From Leptolyngbya sp. Cla-17 (GTDB taxonomy: Bacteria > Cyanobacteriota > Cyanobacteriia > Leptolyngbyales > Leptolyngbyaceae): DNA of 64,000 nucleotides. The stretch covers positions 1,835,367-1,899,366 of the forward strand of contig NZ_JAEVYN010000002.1 in the NCBI RefSeq assembly GCF_016807185.1. The letters are read 5' to 3'. A program made the position numbers and the translations under genes. The notes beneath the pieces were generated by a model, which was not told the origin of the DNA, did not search any database, and saw only the letters and a list, made by a program, of their open reading frames with translations. This document shows positions 25,490 through 35,209 of the stretch, in pieces (position 1 is the first letter of the stretch; each line of letters begins with the position of its first letter).

Positions 25490-28246
25490 TAAGGTGCCCA
25501 GGGACCGACAATCGCTTCTCCCCGCTTCTCTTTTTCTGCTAATTCTAAGTTTAACGTCAGCAGTTTTTCGAGGAGGTCATCGTCTGGGTCGAAGCCGTAA
25601 GCTTGCATCACCAAGCGATCGAGTTTGGCGTGGAGTTTATAGAGTTGGCTGGTGGGTTCGTGGAAGTATTCGTTGTAGAGCTTGGTGATGCCCCACTGTT
25701 TGCGTTCCATTTGGGTGGCGCGGTAGTCGTGGAGTTCGAGGGCAGTGGCGCGGATTTGTTCGACGATCGCGGTTGTTAGGGGTACCGACATCTTGAAGAT
25801 GTCGGGGATCTTTTAGTTGGGGAAAGGGGAAGGTTTCAAAGCAGGTGCTTGGAGTGTAGGCAATATCTCCCTTTAAAGTAGATTTTTGAGCCTCCATCCA
25901 TGTTCTGTGAACGGCAGATAGTAAAACGCCTAAGACATAGAAATCATCAGAAGCGAAAGTAACCGTTTTTTCTCCTACAAGCCAATCGACAGAAATAACG
26001 AGAGGCATTGCCCACTTAGAGACTCGCGGAACTGCAAAACAGTGGCTCAATGTTGAAAGTGCTATCCGCATTGGTTGATTAGTACGTTTAAACTTCCACC
26101 ACGTATCTCTCAGCAGTTGCACACGATTTTTATCTCGTTCTGGTTTGACCGTAGCTTTGACATGCTGAAAAGGTAGTTTATAGTCGCTGGCATCCTCAAC
26201 AGTCATTTCATTGAAATCAATCACCCAACGTTTAGGCATTCCGTGAGGATTTTGTGCCAAGTTCGCACCCATCGAAAACAGTTTAAGGACTTCTTGATTT
26301 CGAGAATCAGCCTTTAACCAATCTTGTACTTGCTCGTTAGTGACTAAAAAACCCATACCATTGGGTTCTACACCTCTAAAGCTCTTATTTGCGTTGGCTT
26401 TAAGCGGTTTAGCAGCAGAAACATCTGTAGTAGATTTGAGCGATGAGCTAATAAAACCGACTTTCTGATCATCAAGATAGAAAGCTCCAGGGTTCCTGCG
26501 GCTCCAGTTGATAATACTGACATGAACAGCCGCTTCTCCTGTCCAGGGTTGAGTAGAGATCGCGTCGTGTATGAATCCACCGTTATCAGTAACGTAATCT
26601 AGAGCTGCTGCTTTGCTTTTGCCTTGACTAATTGAGTTTGTAGCAACTAGACCAGCTCTGCCATTTTCATTAAGTCGCTCATGCGCCAGTCGAAACCAAT
26701 AGCTAGCAAAGTCAATTTGCTGATTTTTGATTGCTGAAAACTTTTCAAAGACTCGTTCAACGTAATCATCTCCCCGTTCCTTTCGCATTCTCGCACCACC
26801 CAAGAAGGGTGGATTGCCAATAATCGCGTCTGCCTTTACCCACTCCGTAAACAGCGCATCTTTGCAGACAATATTTTCATCCAGCGTGTCTAACGGCAGG
26901 GCAGGCTGATCGTGAATATCGCAGAGGTCGATCGCCACTTTGCGGGCAATCATCAGCGTCACTCGTGCCAACTCCACCGCAAACGCATTCGTGTCCATGC
27001 CATAAAACTGCTGCGGGGTAACAAAGCCAATGCTCATCTGCCCCTGCCCTCGTTCCGACGTGCGACGGGCATCAATCTTGTCTTGCAGCACCCGCTCCAG
27101 TCGTTTTAGTTCGAGATACGCCATGTACAGGAAATTGCCCGACCCACACGCCGGATCAAGCACTTTGTAGTTGCGTAACTCGGTCTGCAAGGTGGAGAGT
27201 TCCGCCAGAGTGGTCGCGTTGGCGATCTTGTCTTCCCAATAGCGCGTGATGGTGGGGCGAACGATCTTGAGAATGTCTTCTTCGGAGGTGAAATGAATGC
27301 CGTGAGCATGACGTTCTTTGCTGTCGCTTTTGCCGATCGCCGACTCAAAGATGTTGCCAAAGATGGACGGACGCACCGCTTTCCAGTCTTGTGATGCGGC
27401 AGCTTCCAGTAGCTCCAGTTCTTTCTCGTTTAGCTCCAGGGGATGAACCTCCCGAAACAACCCACCGTTAAAGTAGTCCACGCCCTGATAGCGTCCTGCG
27501 GGAGCAATGCCCGGTCGATTCATCTCCTGAAACAAGTTGCCCAGAATATCGTAGGTGTTTGAGGGTTTGCCCTGGCGCGATCGCTCCAAACACTCGCGCA
27601 CCACACCAATAAACAGATCCTTTGGCAACAAGTCTCGATCTTCCGCAAACATTGCCAACACGCATTGCAGCACAAACCGCTGTGCTGTTTTTGGATCAAC
27701 CGCATCCCGAGATCGTTGGGTCAGCATCGTCAGCAGTTCGCCCATGCGTCCGGCGGCTTTCTCCGTCACCGACACCAGATTGTTGTTGAAGACAGGCGCA
27801 CGATCCAACTCTGGATTCATGAACGTGAATGCACCTGCTCGTTCGGGTAAACGCTCTAGCGCAATCTTCTCGATCGGCTCTTCCGACTGCTTGCGAAAGT
27901 CGTAGATCCAAAACTCGTCGAAGTTGCACAGCATCACATAGCTAGGGCACTGCAACTGCATCCAATAAGTGACGGCTTGCGCGTAATGCTTATTGAGGTC
28001 TTCGCCCCGTTTCTTCATCTCAACTAGCAAATGGGGCTTCCATGCCAGATCCGCAAAGCCTGTGTTGCCTTTTTTGCTGCCTTTTTTTACCCGTTCTTCC
28101 AGAGTTGCCCCGGCTTCTTTCACGCCTTCATGCCCAAACGCCTGAAAGAAGCGATCGAGGAAGTTTTGCGACTCGCCCTTCTCATCACCTTTGAGATGCT
28201 GGCAGTAACGAACAAATTTTTGCAAACTTTCGGGTGTGGATGGCAT
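25490..28246 (-). pseudogene. Type IIG (MmeI-like) restriction-methylation gene, frameshifted at a REP unit
   Basis: An 869-aa frame starts at ATG 28246. Residues 20-100 look like a PD-(D/E)xK nuclease (D66 in TGFADLAWKP, E76-x-K78 in LLVEMKKRG). The methylase core has DPACGSGNFLY (motif I) and NPPFLGG (motif IV). The target-recognition region ends in STCFETFPFPQL, which normally continues in frame. Here the frame breaks at a REP-like palindrome (25785-25809). The expected C-terminus continues in another frame (LTTAIVEQIRATALELHDYR ... ITKLYNEYFHEPTSQLYKLH, 25773-25490) and runs into the IS630 end at 25489. As read, the last about 60 residues are nonsense. The enzyme would cut and methylate foreign DNA, but is probably inactive or altered. 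Confidence 0.88.
25785..25809. repeat. REP-like palindrome, copy 3, inside the type IIG gene
   Basis: The stem CCGACATCTT / AAGATGTCGG (25785-25794, 25796-25805) is followed by GGATC, so the minus strand reads GATCCCCGACATCTT. It shares GATCCCCGAC..CTT with copies 1 and 2 but has compensated stem changes (CTTCTT becomes CATCTT, matched in both arms). It lies exactly where the methylase reading frame shifts. Confidence 0.85.
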
Positions 28247-28373
28247 AACACAGGTTTAACGGTCCATGCTACCTACCTTAACCTCCATTCACAAACTCAA
28301 AACCCAGCACATCGAAGTTCTGACGACTACGGTGGAATAGGTGAATTCATCCGCCTCTGTTCCCCAAAACCCG

Positions 28374-29753
28374 CTACGGAAGAAATGCAGCGCTGCCGGG
28401 TTGACTCAGATAGGTATAGACAATCCGAGAAACATCTTGAATGAAATCTCTCGCACCCGGATCGTCGTAGGCGCTTTCCACCAGCACAGCCGCTAAGTAG
28501 CGCTTACCCGTGGGCATTTGAATAATGCCTGCGTCACCTAAAATAAAGCCGATGTCGCCTGTTTTGTGGGCGATCGTTGCTCCCCGCCCTAACCCAACGG
28601 GCAGCAGAGTTCGGTTACGCACCCGCTGCAAAATATCTAGCGCTTGACTTTGGCTGCGAGATGATAGCAACTGTTGCTTATCCAGCAGGGTCAGTAGTTG
28701 AACAAGTTCTCTGGCAGTGGTCGTGTTCGTCCCTTTAAGGTCGGGCAACATGTTTCGCATTACCGTTTTTTGCAAGCCCCAACTGCGAAACCGTGCGTTG
28801 AGTACTTGAATGCCGCCCATGCGCTTGATGATCATGTTGGTCGCGGTATTGTCGCTGGTGACAATCATCTTGGTTGCGGTATCCAGCAGGCTAAACTTGC
28901 TCCCTGGTGGCAGGTCTTGAATTTCTCCAGAGCCGCCCACAATCACATCCCTAGTCATGGTCAACGTTTCGTTCAGGCTAATGGTTCCGGCATCCACTGC
29001 TTGAAACAGGGCAATTAAGATGGGCAGCTTGATAATGCTAGCCGTGGGATACACTTTGTCTCCATTAACCTCTGCATAGTTTCCAGTCTCTAAGTCCATA
29101 AAAAACATGCCTGGTTTTAGAGAGGCATATTCACCCGATCGCAAGCTTGCCAGTCTTTGCTGAAGCCAATTGAGCGATCGCCCCGCTGGCATCAACCCAT
29201 TCAAATCAATGGCTGGTGGAGTTGCAGCGATCGCTGGAGAAATTTTTCGTCCAGGCACAGTTCCCATCACAGTCGGTTTGGGAATGGTAGCGCCAGCCCA
29301 TTGGGAAGCACCAGTGGTTTGCGCCGGAATCACAACAGGGCTTGCAACATCGAGGCGAGGTGTAGGCAACTGCACAGACCATTGAGTTGGTGACTGTCCC
29401 CGCACCTTAACTTGGGCTGGATCTAGCACATAGCCTGGAGCCAGTTCAATGACTAATCGAGTCGTTTGGGCATCAAACTGACCAATTCGCAGGTTTTGAA
29501 CCGTCCCACTAAAAGATTCACTGATTTTTGGGCGCTTTAACTTTGTACCCGGCAGATCAATTACCAAACGGGTTGGATTAGCGACTAGCTGAGCAGTGGG
29601 TTGCACCCCTTCATCAGTAGAAAACTCTAGCCGATTTTGCCGAGCATCAAAGCGCCAAGATTGCAAGCTATTCGCTTGAACTGAACTGGGAAAGACTAGC
29701 AGAAAACCAGCAAGACTAGAAAGAACCCAGGGCAACTTAAAGTCAAGGTGCAT
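28374..29753 (-). CDS. AMIN-domain protein with class A beta-lactamase-fold serine hydrolase domain
   Basis: This protein is about 459 aa. ATG 29753 is preferred over TTG 29777 because it gives a signal peptide (MHLDFKLPWVLSSLAGFLL...VQA-N). Residues about 30-140 are an AMIN domain (LVIDLPGTKLKRP, TTRLVIELAPGY), which targets proteins to peptidoglycan or the septum. The C-terminal about 270 residues have the beta-lactamase fold: SxxK in TASIIKLPILIALF, SDN in VTSDNTATNMI, KTG in IAHKTGDIG. The combination is known in cyanobacteria and may be a peptidoglycan enzyme or lactamase; resistance is not shown. Periplasmic. It ends near the type IIG pseudogene start, 127 bp away. Confidence 0.9.
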   Translation of the reverse strand: MHLDFKLPWVLSSLAGFLLVFPSSVQANSLQSWRFDARQNRLEFSTDEGVQPTAQLVANPTRLVIDLPGTKLKRPKISESFSGTVQNLRIGQFDAQTTRLVIELAPGYVLDPAQVKVRGQSPTQWSVQLPTPRLDVASPVVIPAQTTGASQWAGATIPKPTVMGTVPGRKISPAIAATPPAIDLNGLMPAGRSLNWLQQRLASLRSGEYASLKPGMFFMDLETGNYAEVNGDKVYPTASIIKLPILIALFQAVDAGTISLNETLTMTRDVIVGGSGEIQDLPPGSKFSLLDTATKMIVTSDNTATNMIIKRMGGIQVLNARFRSWGLQKTVMRNMLPDLKGTNTTTARELVQLLTLLDKQQLLSSRSQSQALDILQRVRNRTLLPVGLGRGATIAHKTGDIGFILGDAGIIQMPTGKRYLAAVLVESAYDDPGARDFIQDVSRIVYTYLSQPGSAAFLP

Positions 29754-30505
29754 AAGCGTGGTTAAAAATGATTGCAAGAATTATGCCGTATTAAACGAGA
29801 CCATACCTAAGAAAAAGAGGAAGTAAACCAGCTTGATCTCAACGGACATGAACCTCCCTACCAGTCGCTTTTCGCCAATGATTTGTTCCAATCAGGATAA
29901 ATGTATCCATATGAGAACCATTCTTGTAGATGCACATCTACAAAAAGGTAACCAACACATCAAATTAAAGCAGCATGATTTAATTTGATGAATTTTGGTG
30001 ATTTTCAGCATTTACCTGAGAAATAAGTAGGCATATTCTATAGAATGGATCATTCTACTGAGTTATAAATAGAACATGTATTTTTATAGGATCGTCCAGC
30101 CGCTTAACATTTGATTTGTTAAAAGCAAATCCATTTGATGTACTAAAATGGCGCATATCTGTTCGGCAAACTTCTAAAAGACGAGCCTATGACCTCTTTA
30201 GAGCAATTAAGATAACTACGTTGACACAAAAATAGGAGCTGAGTGGCATAATGCATGTCTACCTCGGATGCATCGCTTTTAGCTGATACTCTTTACTATA
30301 TTCAGTTTTGCTTGATAATTTTCAGAAAAAGGAAGAATGGCTCGTGTAGGTACTGAAAGTTTCAGTATATTCGGTCACCAACCCTATTTTCATTACTGAT
30401 AAAACTGGCGTCTACTTCTTATCTCTACGTATGTTTACAGCTTGCGAGATTCGATGCTTTTTTGAAATCACAACCCGCTTCATCAGATTGGGCTATTAAT
30501 ATTCA
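29754..30505. other. Long AT-rich intergenic region with one hairpin
   Basis: This 752-bp stretch without a plausible ORF contains the 12-bp inverted repeat listed separately (29958-29990) and several A/T-rich tracts. It should hold the promoters of the divergent AMIN/lactamase gene and the GGDEF gene. No tRNA or known RNA motif was seen by eye. Confidence 0.4.
29958..29990. repeat. Perfect 12-bp inverted repeat
   Basis: CATCAAATTAAA (29958-29969) is followed after 9 nt by its exact complement TTTAATTTGATG (29979-29990). It lacks GC and a T-tract, so it is not a standard terminator; a palindromic operator 205 bp upstream of the AMIN/lactamase gene is more likely. Confidence 0.6.
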
Positions 30506-31625
30506 ATGGACGCTTCAATTCTGTTAGTTGGAGGTGATGTTTTTTTTGCAACGCTTTTGGATCGTATTCACAATTTGCTGAATTGTGCTGTAGAAATTGC
30601 GTCTCGTCCTAGTGAAGCAGTGCCGCTCATTCAAGCGCAGCAACCTGACTTGATCATTCTACAAGCGAATCAACCCGGTAGTCTTGAGCTTTGTTATGAG
30701 ATTAAGGGACAAGCAAAACTTGCTTGGATTTATTGCCTGTTGTTAGAAATTCCAACTCACATGTTGGAACCTGACCTGAAACAAGTATGGGAGATGGAAG
30801 CCCGAACTGAGGCTTTAGAAGGAGGATGCGATGCCTATCTCTGGTTGCCTCAACAGGATATCCAAGGTGAGACATTAAAACCGGATGAGATCGCGAAGCA
30901 AGATCGATTACTACGATCGCAAATTCTAGCTGGAGTACGGGCAGTTAAAACTCATCGAGAGTTGATGAGAACAAACGATATTCTGTCAGCGATCGCGCTT
31001 TCTGATCCGCTCACAGAACTCAACAATCGCCGTGCGCTGGACTGGGAGCTGCCGAGGCAAATTCAGAATACTCTAACGCGATCAGAATCCCTCAGCCTAG
31101 TCATGCTAGACATAGACTACTTCAAACGAATTAATGATATAGCAACGGACGGAAGACTTAGGACAAGGGTCAATTCACAAAGCTCACGGGTGTTGATGTT
31201 CATCACCAATCTGTCCTAACACACCCGGCGACAGCTATACTTATGGTCATCCAATTGGCGATCGAGCGTTGCAACTGGTTTCTAACCGCCTACGCCACAA
31301 TCTAAGATTTCGCGACACCCTATTTCGCTATGGCGGCGAAGAGTTTGTGATTATTCTCAGCAACACCGATGAAAGTGAAGCAGATTTGGTTTCCCGTCGC
31401 CTGTGCCGCTTAATTGGAGAACAGCCCTTTACGATTGATGCAGGACTCGACCTAACGATCACCATCAGTGCCGGAACTGCCACGCTGAGAAGCACAGATG
31501 ATGAGCGAGGAGTGAATTTGCTAAAACGGGCAGATCAAAACTTGTTGAGAGCTAAATCCACGGGACGAAATCGGGTCGTTAGCAGCATAGAAGTTGCCAC
31601 AGATGTAGATGATGGGGAATCTTAA
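30506..31625 (+). pseudogene. Receiver-like/GGDEF diguanylate cyclase gene disrupted by a MITE
   Basis: The N-terminal part (about 1-150) is receiver-like but degenerate: the expected phospho-Asp position in DLIILQANQPG is Gln. The GGDEF domain starts at ALSDPLTELNNRRALDWEL, with MLDIDYFKRIND, and then breaks; it resumes at TYGHPIGDRALQLV (31239) with the active-site RYGGEEFVIIL and ISAGTATL. The gap is a 98-bp element plus a duplicated TA; removing 100 bp restores one frame of about 339 aa. The intact protein would make cyclic di-GMP. As it stands, translation stops at 31219 before the catalytic GGEEF. A separate short product from TTG 31269 is unlikely to act. Confidence 0.9.
31140..31237. 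mobile_element. 98-bp MITE with TA target duplication
   Basis: TA flanks both sides (31138-31139 and 31238-31239). The terminal repeats align without gaps over 26 bp: TAGC....G.CGG..G..TTAGGACA from the left, and the same pattern from the right strand. It encodes nothing. The TA duplication and size suggest a non-autonomous IS630/Tc1-mariner derivative. Its ends do not match the two IS630 elements at 23-25 kb, so the driving transposase is elsewhere or absent. Confidence 0.88.
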
Positions 31626-31660
31626 GCTTTAAGCCTTGAGTTGCTGTTCTTTGTCCTGGG

Positions 31661-32791
31661 TCAACTGTTAATCGTTGCGTGGGGCAGCGTTTGAATAGAT
31701 TGCTCAATTTGAATGCCCCGTTGTTGCAGGGTTTGTGTAAATAAATTAGTCGGCAGGGCTTGTTCCACGACCCATACGCCTGGTTTGTCAAGTTGCCCAG
31801 ATAGAATCAATTCGGCAATGCTGCCTGTGCCATAACCCGCCGCGATCGCAGTGTTAGGGTGGGTCAGCGTGGAGCAAACCTGAGTCGCTTTGCCATCCTT
31901 CATCCCGATAACTTCAGAGCGAATGGCAACTCCAATACCGCTAAAAGAATCCGTAACATCGGTCATAAAGTGGCTAACCTGGGACAAAAACTCAATTACG
32001 AACGGCTGTTTTAGCAGCCAGGGATGCCACCAGCGGGCAACACTCCAGGTGAGATGATTGTAGAAATCAGGAATTGTGCCAAATTTTGTGATCACGGTTT
32101 TGACTGGAAAGGTGCTTGATAACGTAAATGTTTCGGGCATATCAAACCAGTAAACACCTGTGCGTCCATAGGGCTGAGGAAATTCAATCGTTTCGCGATC
32201 GCTATAGGGCTTCACTGTTTTCCAGGCTCCATCTATCCAGGCTGAAAACGGCTTTTGAAGTCCCAAAAATGTGGTCCGCATCACCGTTACGCCAGCTCCC
32301 CCCGACCCGGCGACGGCATAACTCAAGTGAATCGTCTCTGCTTCATCCAACTGCTCTACATCTTGCCGCACCATGCTGTTAGAGATGCCCGGAAAAATGC
32401 CCGTGTTGACGATCGCGGTGACTCCGGCCGCCGCTGCTGCTGCTGTACAGTTCATTGCTTTGCGAGTAAACGAGGGATGATCGCTCACATCTACATAGCT
32501 TACGCCGTGATGAATGCAGGTTTCTAACACTTGGGTATCGCGATAGTGAAACGGTCCGGCACAATGAATCACCAAATCAGCTTGCGAAATCGCTTGAGTT
32601 AATCCATCGTGATCGCCCAAATCTAGCGGTAAAAACTGCCCTCTTTCTCCCAGGTGATCGCATACTTTTTTGCCCAAAATAGGGTTGCGTCCCGCAATCA
32701 CGATCTTTGCCTGCGTAAACGTAAGCAGATCCGCTGCGACGCTGCTGCCAATCCGCCCACTCCCTCCCAAAATCAAAACCTGTGCGCTCAT
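31661..32791 (-). CDS. Saccharopine dehydrogenase-like NAD(P)-binding protein
   Basis: This 376-aa protein has an N-terminal Rossmann motif LILGGSGRIGSSVA (about 5-18), AGRNP, ADLVIHCAGPFHYRDTQVLETCI and GVSYVDVSD. These are typical of the saccharopine dehydrogenase/trans-acting enoyl reductase superfamily. The C-terminal half is a substrate-domain-like region with little motif detail. Substrate unknown. Its ATG begins one nucleotide after the stop of crtO, so the two are almost certainly co-transcribed and coupled. This suggests a role in ketocarotenoid or linked lipid metabolism, by inference only. Confidence 0.85.
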   Translation of the reverse strand: MSAQVLILGGSGRIGSSVAADLLTFTQAKIVIAGRNPILGKKVCDHLGERGQFLPLDLGDHDGLTQAISQADLVIHCAGPFHYRDTQVLETCIHHGVSYVDVSDHPSFTRKAMNCTAAAAAAGVTAIVNTGIFPGISNSMVRQDVEQLDEAETIHLSYAVAGSGGAGVTVMRTTFLGLQKPFSAWIDGAWKTVKPYSDRETIEFPQPYGRTGVYWFDMPETFTLSSTFPVKTVITKFGTIPDFYNHLTWSVARWWHPWLLKQPFVIEFLSQVSHFMTDVTDSFSGIGVAIRSEVIGMKDGKATQVCSTLTHPNTAIAAGYGTGSIAELILSGQLDKPGVWVVEQALPTNLFTQTLQQRGIQIEQSIQTLPHATINS

Positions 32792-32792
32792 A

Positions 32793-34490
32793 TCACCCCA
32801 TCATATGTTTAGCGGCTGACTCTAAAGCGTTTTTTGCATCTTTGAACGCTTGAGCAATTGGCTGTTGTGTATGCAAAAATACTCGCGCACAGTTGCGTCC
32901 CGGCATTCCCGAAATGGAACCCCCCGGATGGGTGCCCGCCCCCGTTAGATACAGCCCGTCGATTGGGGTTTTATAGTTGGAAATTTCCGGTAAAGGGCGG
33001 AAAAAGACCATCTGTTCCAGGGTCATATCAATGTGATAATAATTCCCTTTGAGCGTTCCTAATCGTTCTCCCAATTCGGCGGGGCTTTCCACTCGACGGG
33101 CAATAGTTGCAGTTTTGACGTTTGGGGCATACTCTGCCAGTTTATCGATCACGCGATCGGCAACCTGATGTTTCAAGTGATCCGTCCAGCCGGTGCCGAG
33201 ATCGCCGGTTCCTTCCAATCCAGCAATATTGTAAGGCGCAAAGAATTCAATCCAAACCGTATGCATTCCATCCGGAGCCATGGTCGGGTCGAGCATCGTT
33301 GGCTGCACGACATAAAGCGAAGGATCGGCATCGGGAATGCGCCCCATTGCCGGGTCGCTATGGGCAATTTCTACATGGCGCACCGAATCAGCAATGAGTA
33401 CCGAACCAATCAGATACTCATCTTGATGGTTATGGCGTTCAAACTTAAGCGGCTCCGACATTGCCAAATCCACTTTCAAAATAGTTTCGTTGTTGTTGAC
33501 GATGCGCCGTTCCAGCCGTTCCCGCAGATTCGGATCAGCAGTATCCACATCGCTGCTATCGATCAGTCGAAATAACCGCTGTGCATCAATATTGGAAATT
33601 ACGCCCTTTTCCGCTCGATATTCTTGCCCGGTGCTAGTCCGAACTCCGATCGCCCGTCCTTCATCGACTAATATCTGCTTCACCGTCTGCTCAGTCAAAA
33701 TTTCGCCGCCTAGTGCCTGCACCAGCTTGACCAAAGCTTGAGTCAATGCGCCCGTGCCGCCTTTGGGCCTTGCCATCCCAGGGTTATGCCGCAGCGCCAT
33801 CATAATTGTGCCGATGCCCAGGTTTTTTTGGGAAGGAGGCACGCCCATTTCGGCAGCCAGACGAGCCAGGGGAGCCTTCAGAAATTCAGAGTCGAACCAT
33901 TCACTCAGCAAATCTTCAGCGCTAGACAGCATGGTCCGCACAAAATCCAATGCTTTATTGGTTGAACCAATCACTGACAGTAGATCTTTGATTTTGCCAG
34001 GGTCGTAGTTTCCGGCAATGTCGATTAGCGATCGCGGTGGAGCATTAAACATCGGCGTCATCGCATGAATCACCTGCTGCCAATATTCGGTAAACTCAGC
34101 ATATTTTTGAGCGTCACGCGGACTGTAACGCTCAATTTCCGCACAGGTTTTTTCGAGCGATCGATGCCCTAAAAAATATTTGCCATCAGGATGGGGGCAA
34201 AACACCACCGGATCGCAAAATAAATACTCCAATCCATATTTTGTTAGCTCCAACTCTTCCACGACCGGAGCGAGATGAATAAATTCGTGGTCGATCGCGC
34301 ACAAATTAAATTTAAAACCAGGAGCCTCTTCCGGCATTGCTTCTTCGGTTGTCGCGGCTCCTCCAGGCACTAATCGCCGCTCCAATAACAACACCTTATA
34401 TCCTGCCTTCAATAAATAGGCAGCACAAACTAGTCCATTATGACCAGCCCCAATCACCAACACATCATAGGTTTGTCGTGTCGATTGCAT
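32793..34490 (-). CDS. crtO: Beta-carotene ketolase CrtO
   Basis: This 565-aa phytoene-desaturase-like flavoprotein has an N-terminal FAD-binding motif VLVIGAGHNGLVCAAYLLKAG, LLERRLVPGGAATTE, then NLCAIDHEFIHLAPV and YGLEYLFCDPVVFCP. The C-terminal dinucleotide/carotenoid signature is GLYLTGAGTHPGGSISGMPGRNCARVF. This long-range pattern matches the CrtO ketolase of Synechocystis as I recall it. CrtO adds a keto group at C-4 of beta-carotene to give echinenone, the pigment bound by orange carotenoid protein. It is membrane-associated but without predicted transmembrane helices. GGAGTGAG upstream of ATG 34490 is a good ribosome site. It is coupled to the downstream NAD(P)-binding protein. Confidence 0.93.
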   Translation of the reverse strand: MQSTRQTYDVLVIGAGHNGLVCAAYLLKAGYKVLLLERRLVPGGAATTEEAMPEEAPGFKFNLCAIDHEFIHLAPVVEELELTKYGLEYLFCDPVVFCPHPDGKYFLGHRSLEKTCAEIERYSPRDAQKYAEFTEYWQQVIHAMTPMFNAPPRSLIDIAGNYDPGKIKDLLSVIGSTNKALDFVRTMLSSAEDLLSEWFDSEFLKAPLARLAAEMGVPPSQKNLGIGTIMMALRHNPGMARPKGGTGALTQALVKLVQALGGEILTEQTVKQILVDEGRAIGVRTSTGQEYRAEKGVISNIDAQRLFRLIDSSDVDTADPNLRERLERRIVNNNETILKVDLAMSEPLKFERHNHQDEYLIGSVLIADSVRHVEIAHSDPAMGRIPDADPSLYVVQPTMLDPTMAPDGMHTVWIEFFAPYNIAGLEGTGDLGTGWTDHLKHQVADRVIDKLAEYAPNVKTATIARRVESPAELGERLGTLKGNYYHIDMTLEQMVFFRPLPEISNYKTPIDGLYLTGAGTHPGGSISGMPGRNCARVFLHTQQPIAQAFKDAKNALESAAKHMMG

Positions 34491-35209
34491 TAGGACTCAC
34501 TCCAAATAAAATTTGACTGTGACTAAAATACCCATAAATAAAAAGTCGCAGTATCGTTAATCGATTAAGCCGTCAATTAGCTTTCTTACTCTAACGAGTC
34601 CTAGCTAATTTCTGAGCAGTGTCAAAACTTAATTGAACTGCCGAATAAATTGCCCCTCAAGTATCTGCGTGATCAGCTATGGAGTGGCTAAGGCAAATCA
34701 CAGAAAGTAAGCGACCTATGAGGCATTCTACAGAGAATTCACTCCATTTGCATAAAAAGCAAATCTTGAGCGTTAGCTATAAATCGTTCTCTATAAGTGA
34801 GGCAACGCAATACACGGCCTAAATATTGCAAGTGTTAAGGTATCAATTGGATTTGCTCGTGTTTTTAGCGCCAACTCGTGGTGAAAGAGCGTAGGTTAAA
34901 AGGGAGATTTATTTCAAAAGTTGATTTTTGTAGAGTCGTGCGAAACTTATGCAACCAGGGCACTCTATAAAAGAGTAATGGGGTTATCTATCTAGTAGGA
35001 GTAAAAGCATTTGAACTCTTGCCCAATCTAAGTTAGTGTAAACCTGCTTTCGATCGTCACCTAGGCGATCGCTCATACAGAGTTGCCAAGGTCAAAACAG
35101 GCACTTGAGAGAGTCAGTAGGGCCGGTAATTTTAGATTAATCTTTTCCAAGCTTTGTCTACTGTGTTTCCTGTATTAATTTTTTGCAGCCTGAAAATTGT
35201 TTGCCGGTG
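34491..35209. other. Intergenic region between crtO and the adenylate cyclase gene
   Basis: A 719-bp AT-rich gap between divergent genes, with no supported ORF or RNA gene. It contains the palindrome TTAATCGATTAA (34557-34568), 67 bp upstream of crtO, which could be an operator. Both promoters must lie here. Confidence 0.4.

Noticed and set aside
25375..25791. A 138-aa minus-strand frame that looks like an independent small gene
   Set aside because: Its sequence is the normal C-terminus of the type IIG methylase upstream; its last third runs into the IS630 end. It is a fragment, not a gene.
31139..31238. Intein, group II intron or programmed frameshift in the GGDEF gene
   Set aside because: At 98 bp plus TA it is far too short for an intron or intein, carries no such motif, and has TA duplications with terminal inverted repeats, which fit a MITE.
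31269..31625. Separate 118-aa GGDEF-like gene
   Set aside because: It starts at a TTG inside the GGDEF domain and lacks the domain's first half; it is the downstream part of the gene broken by the MITE.
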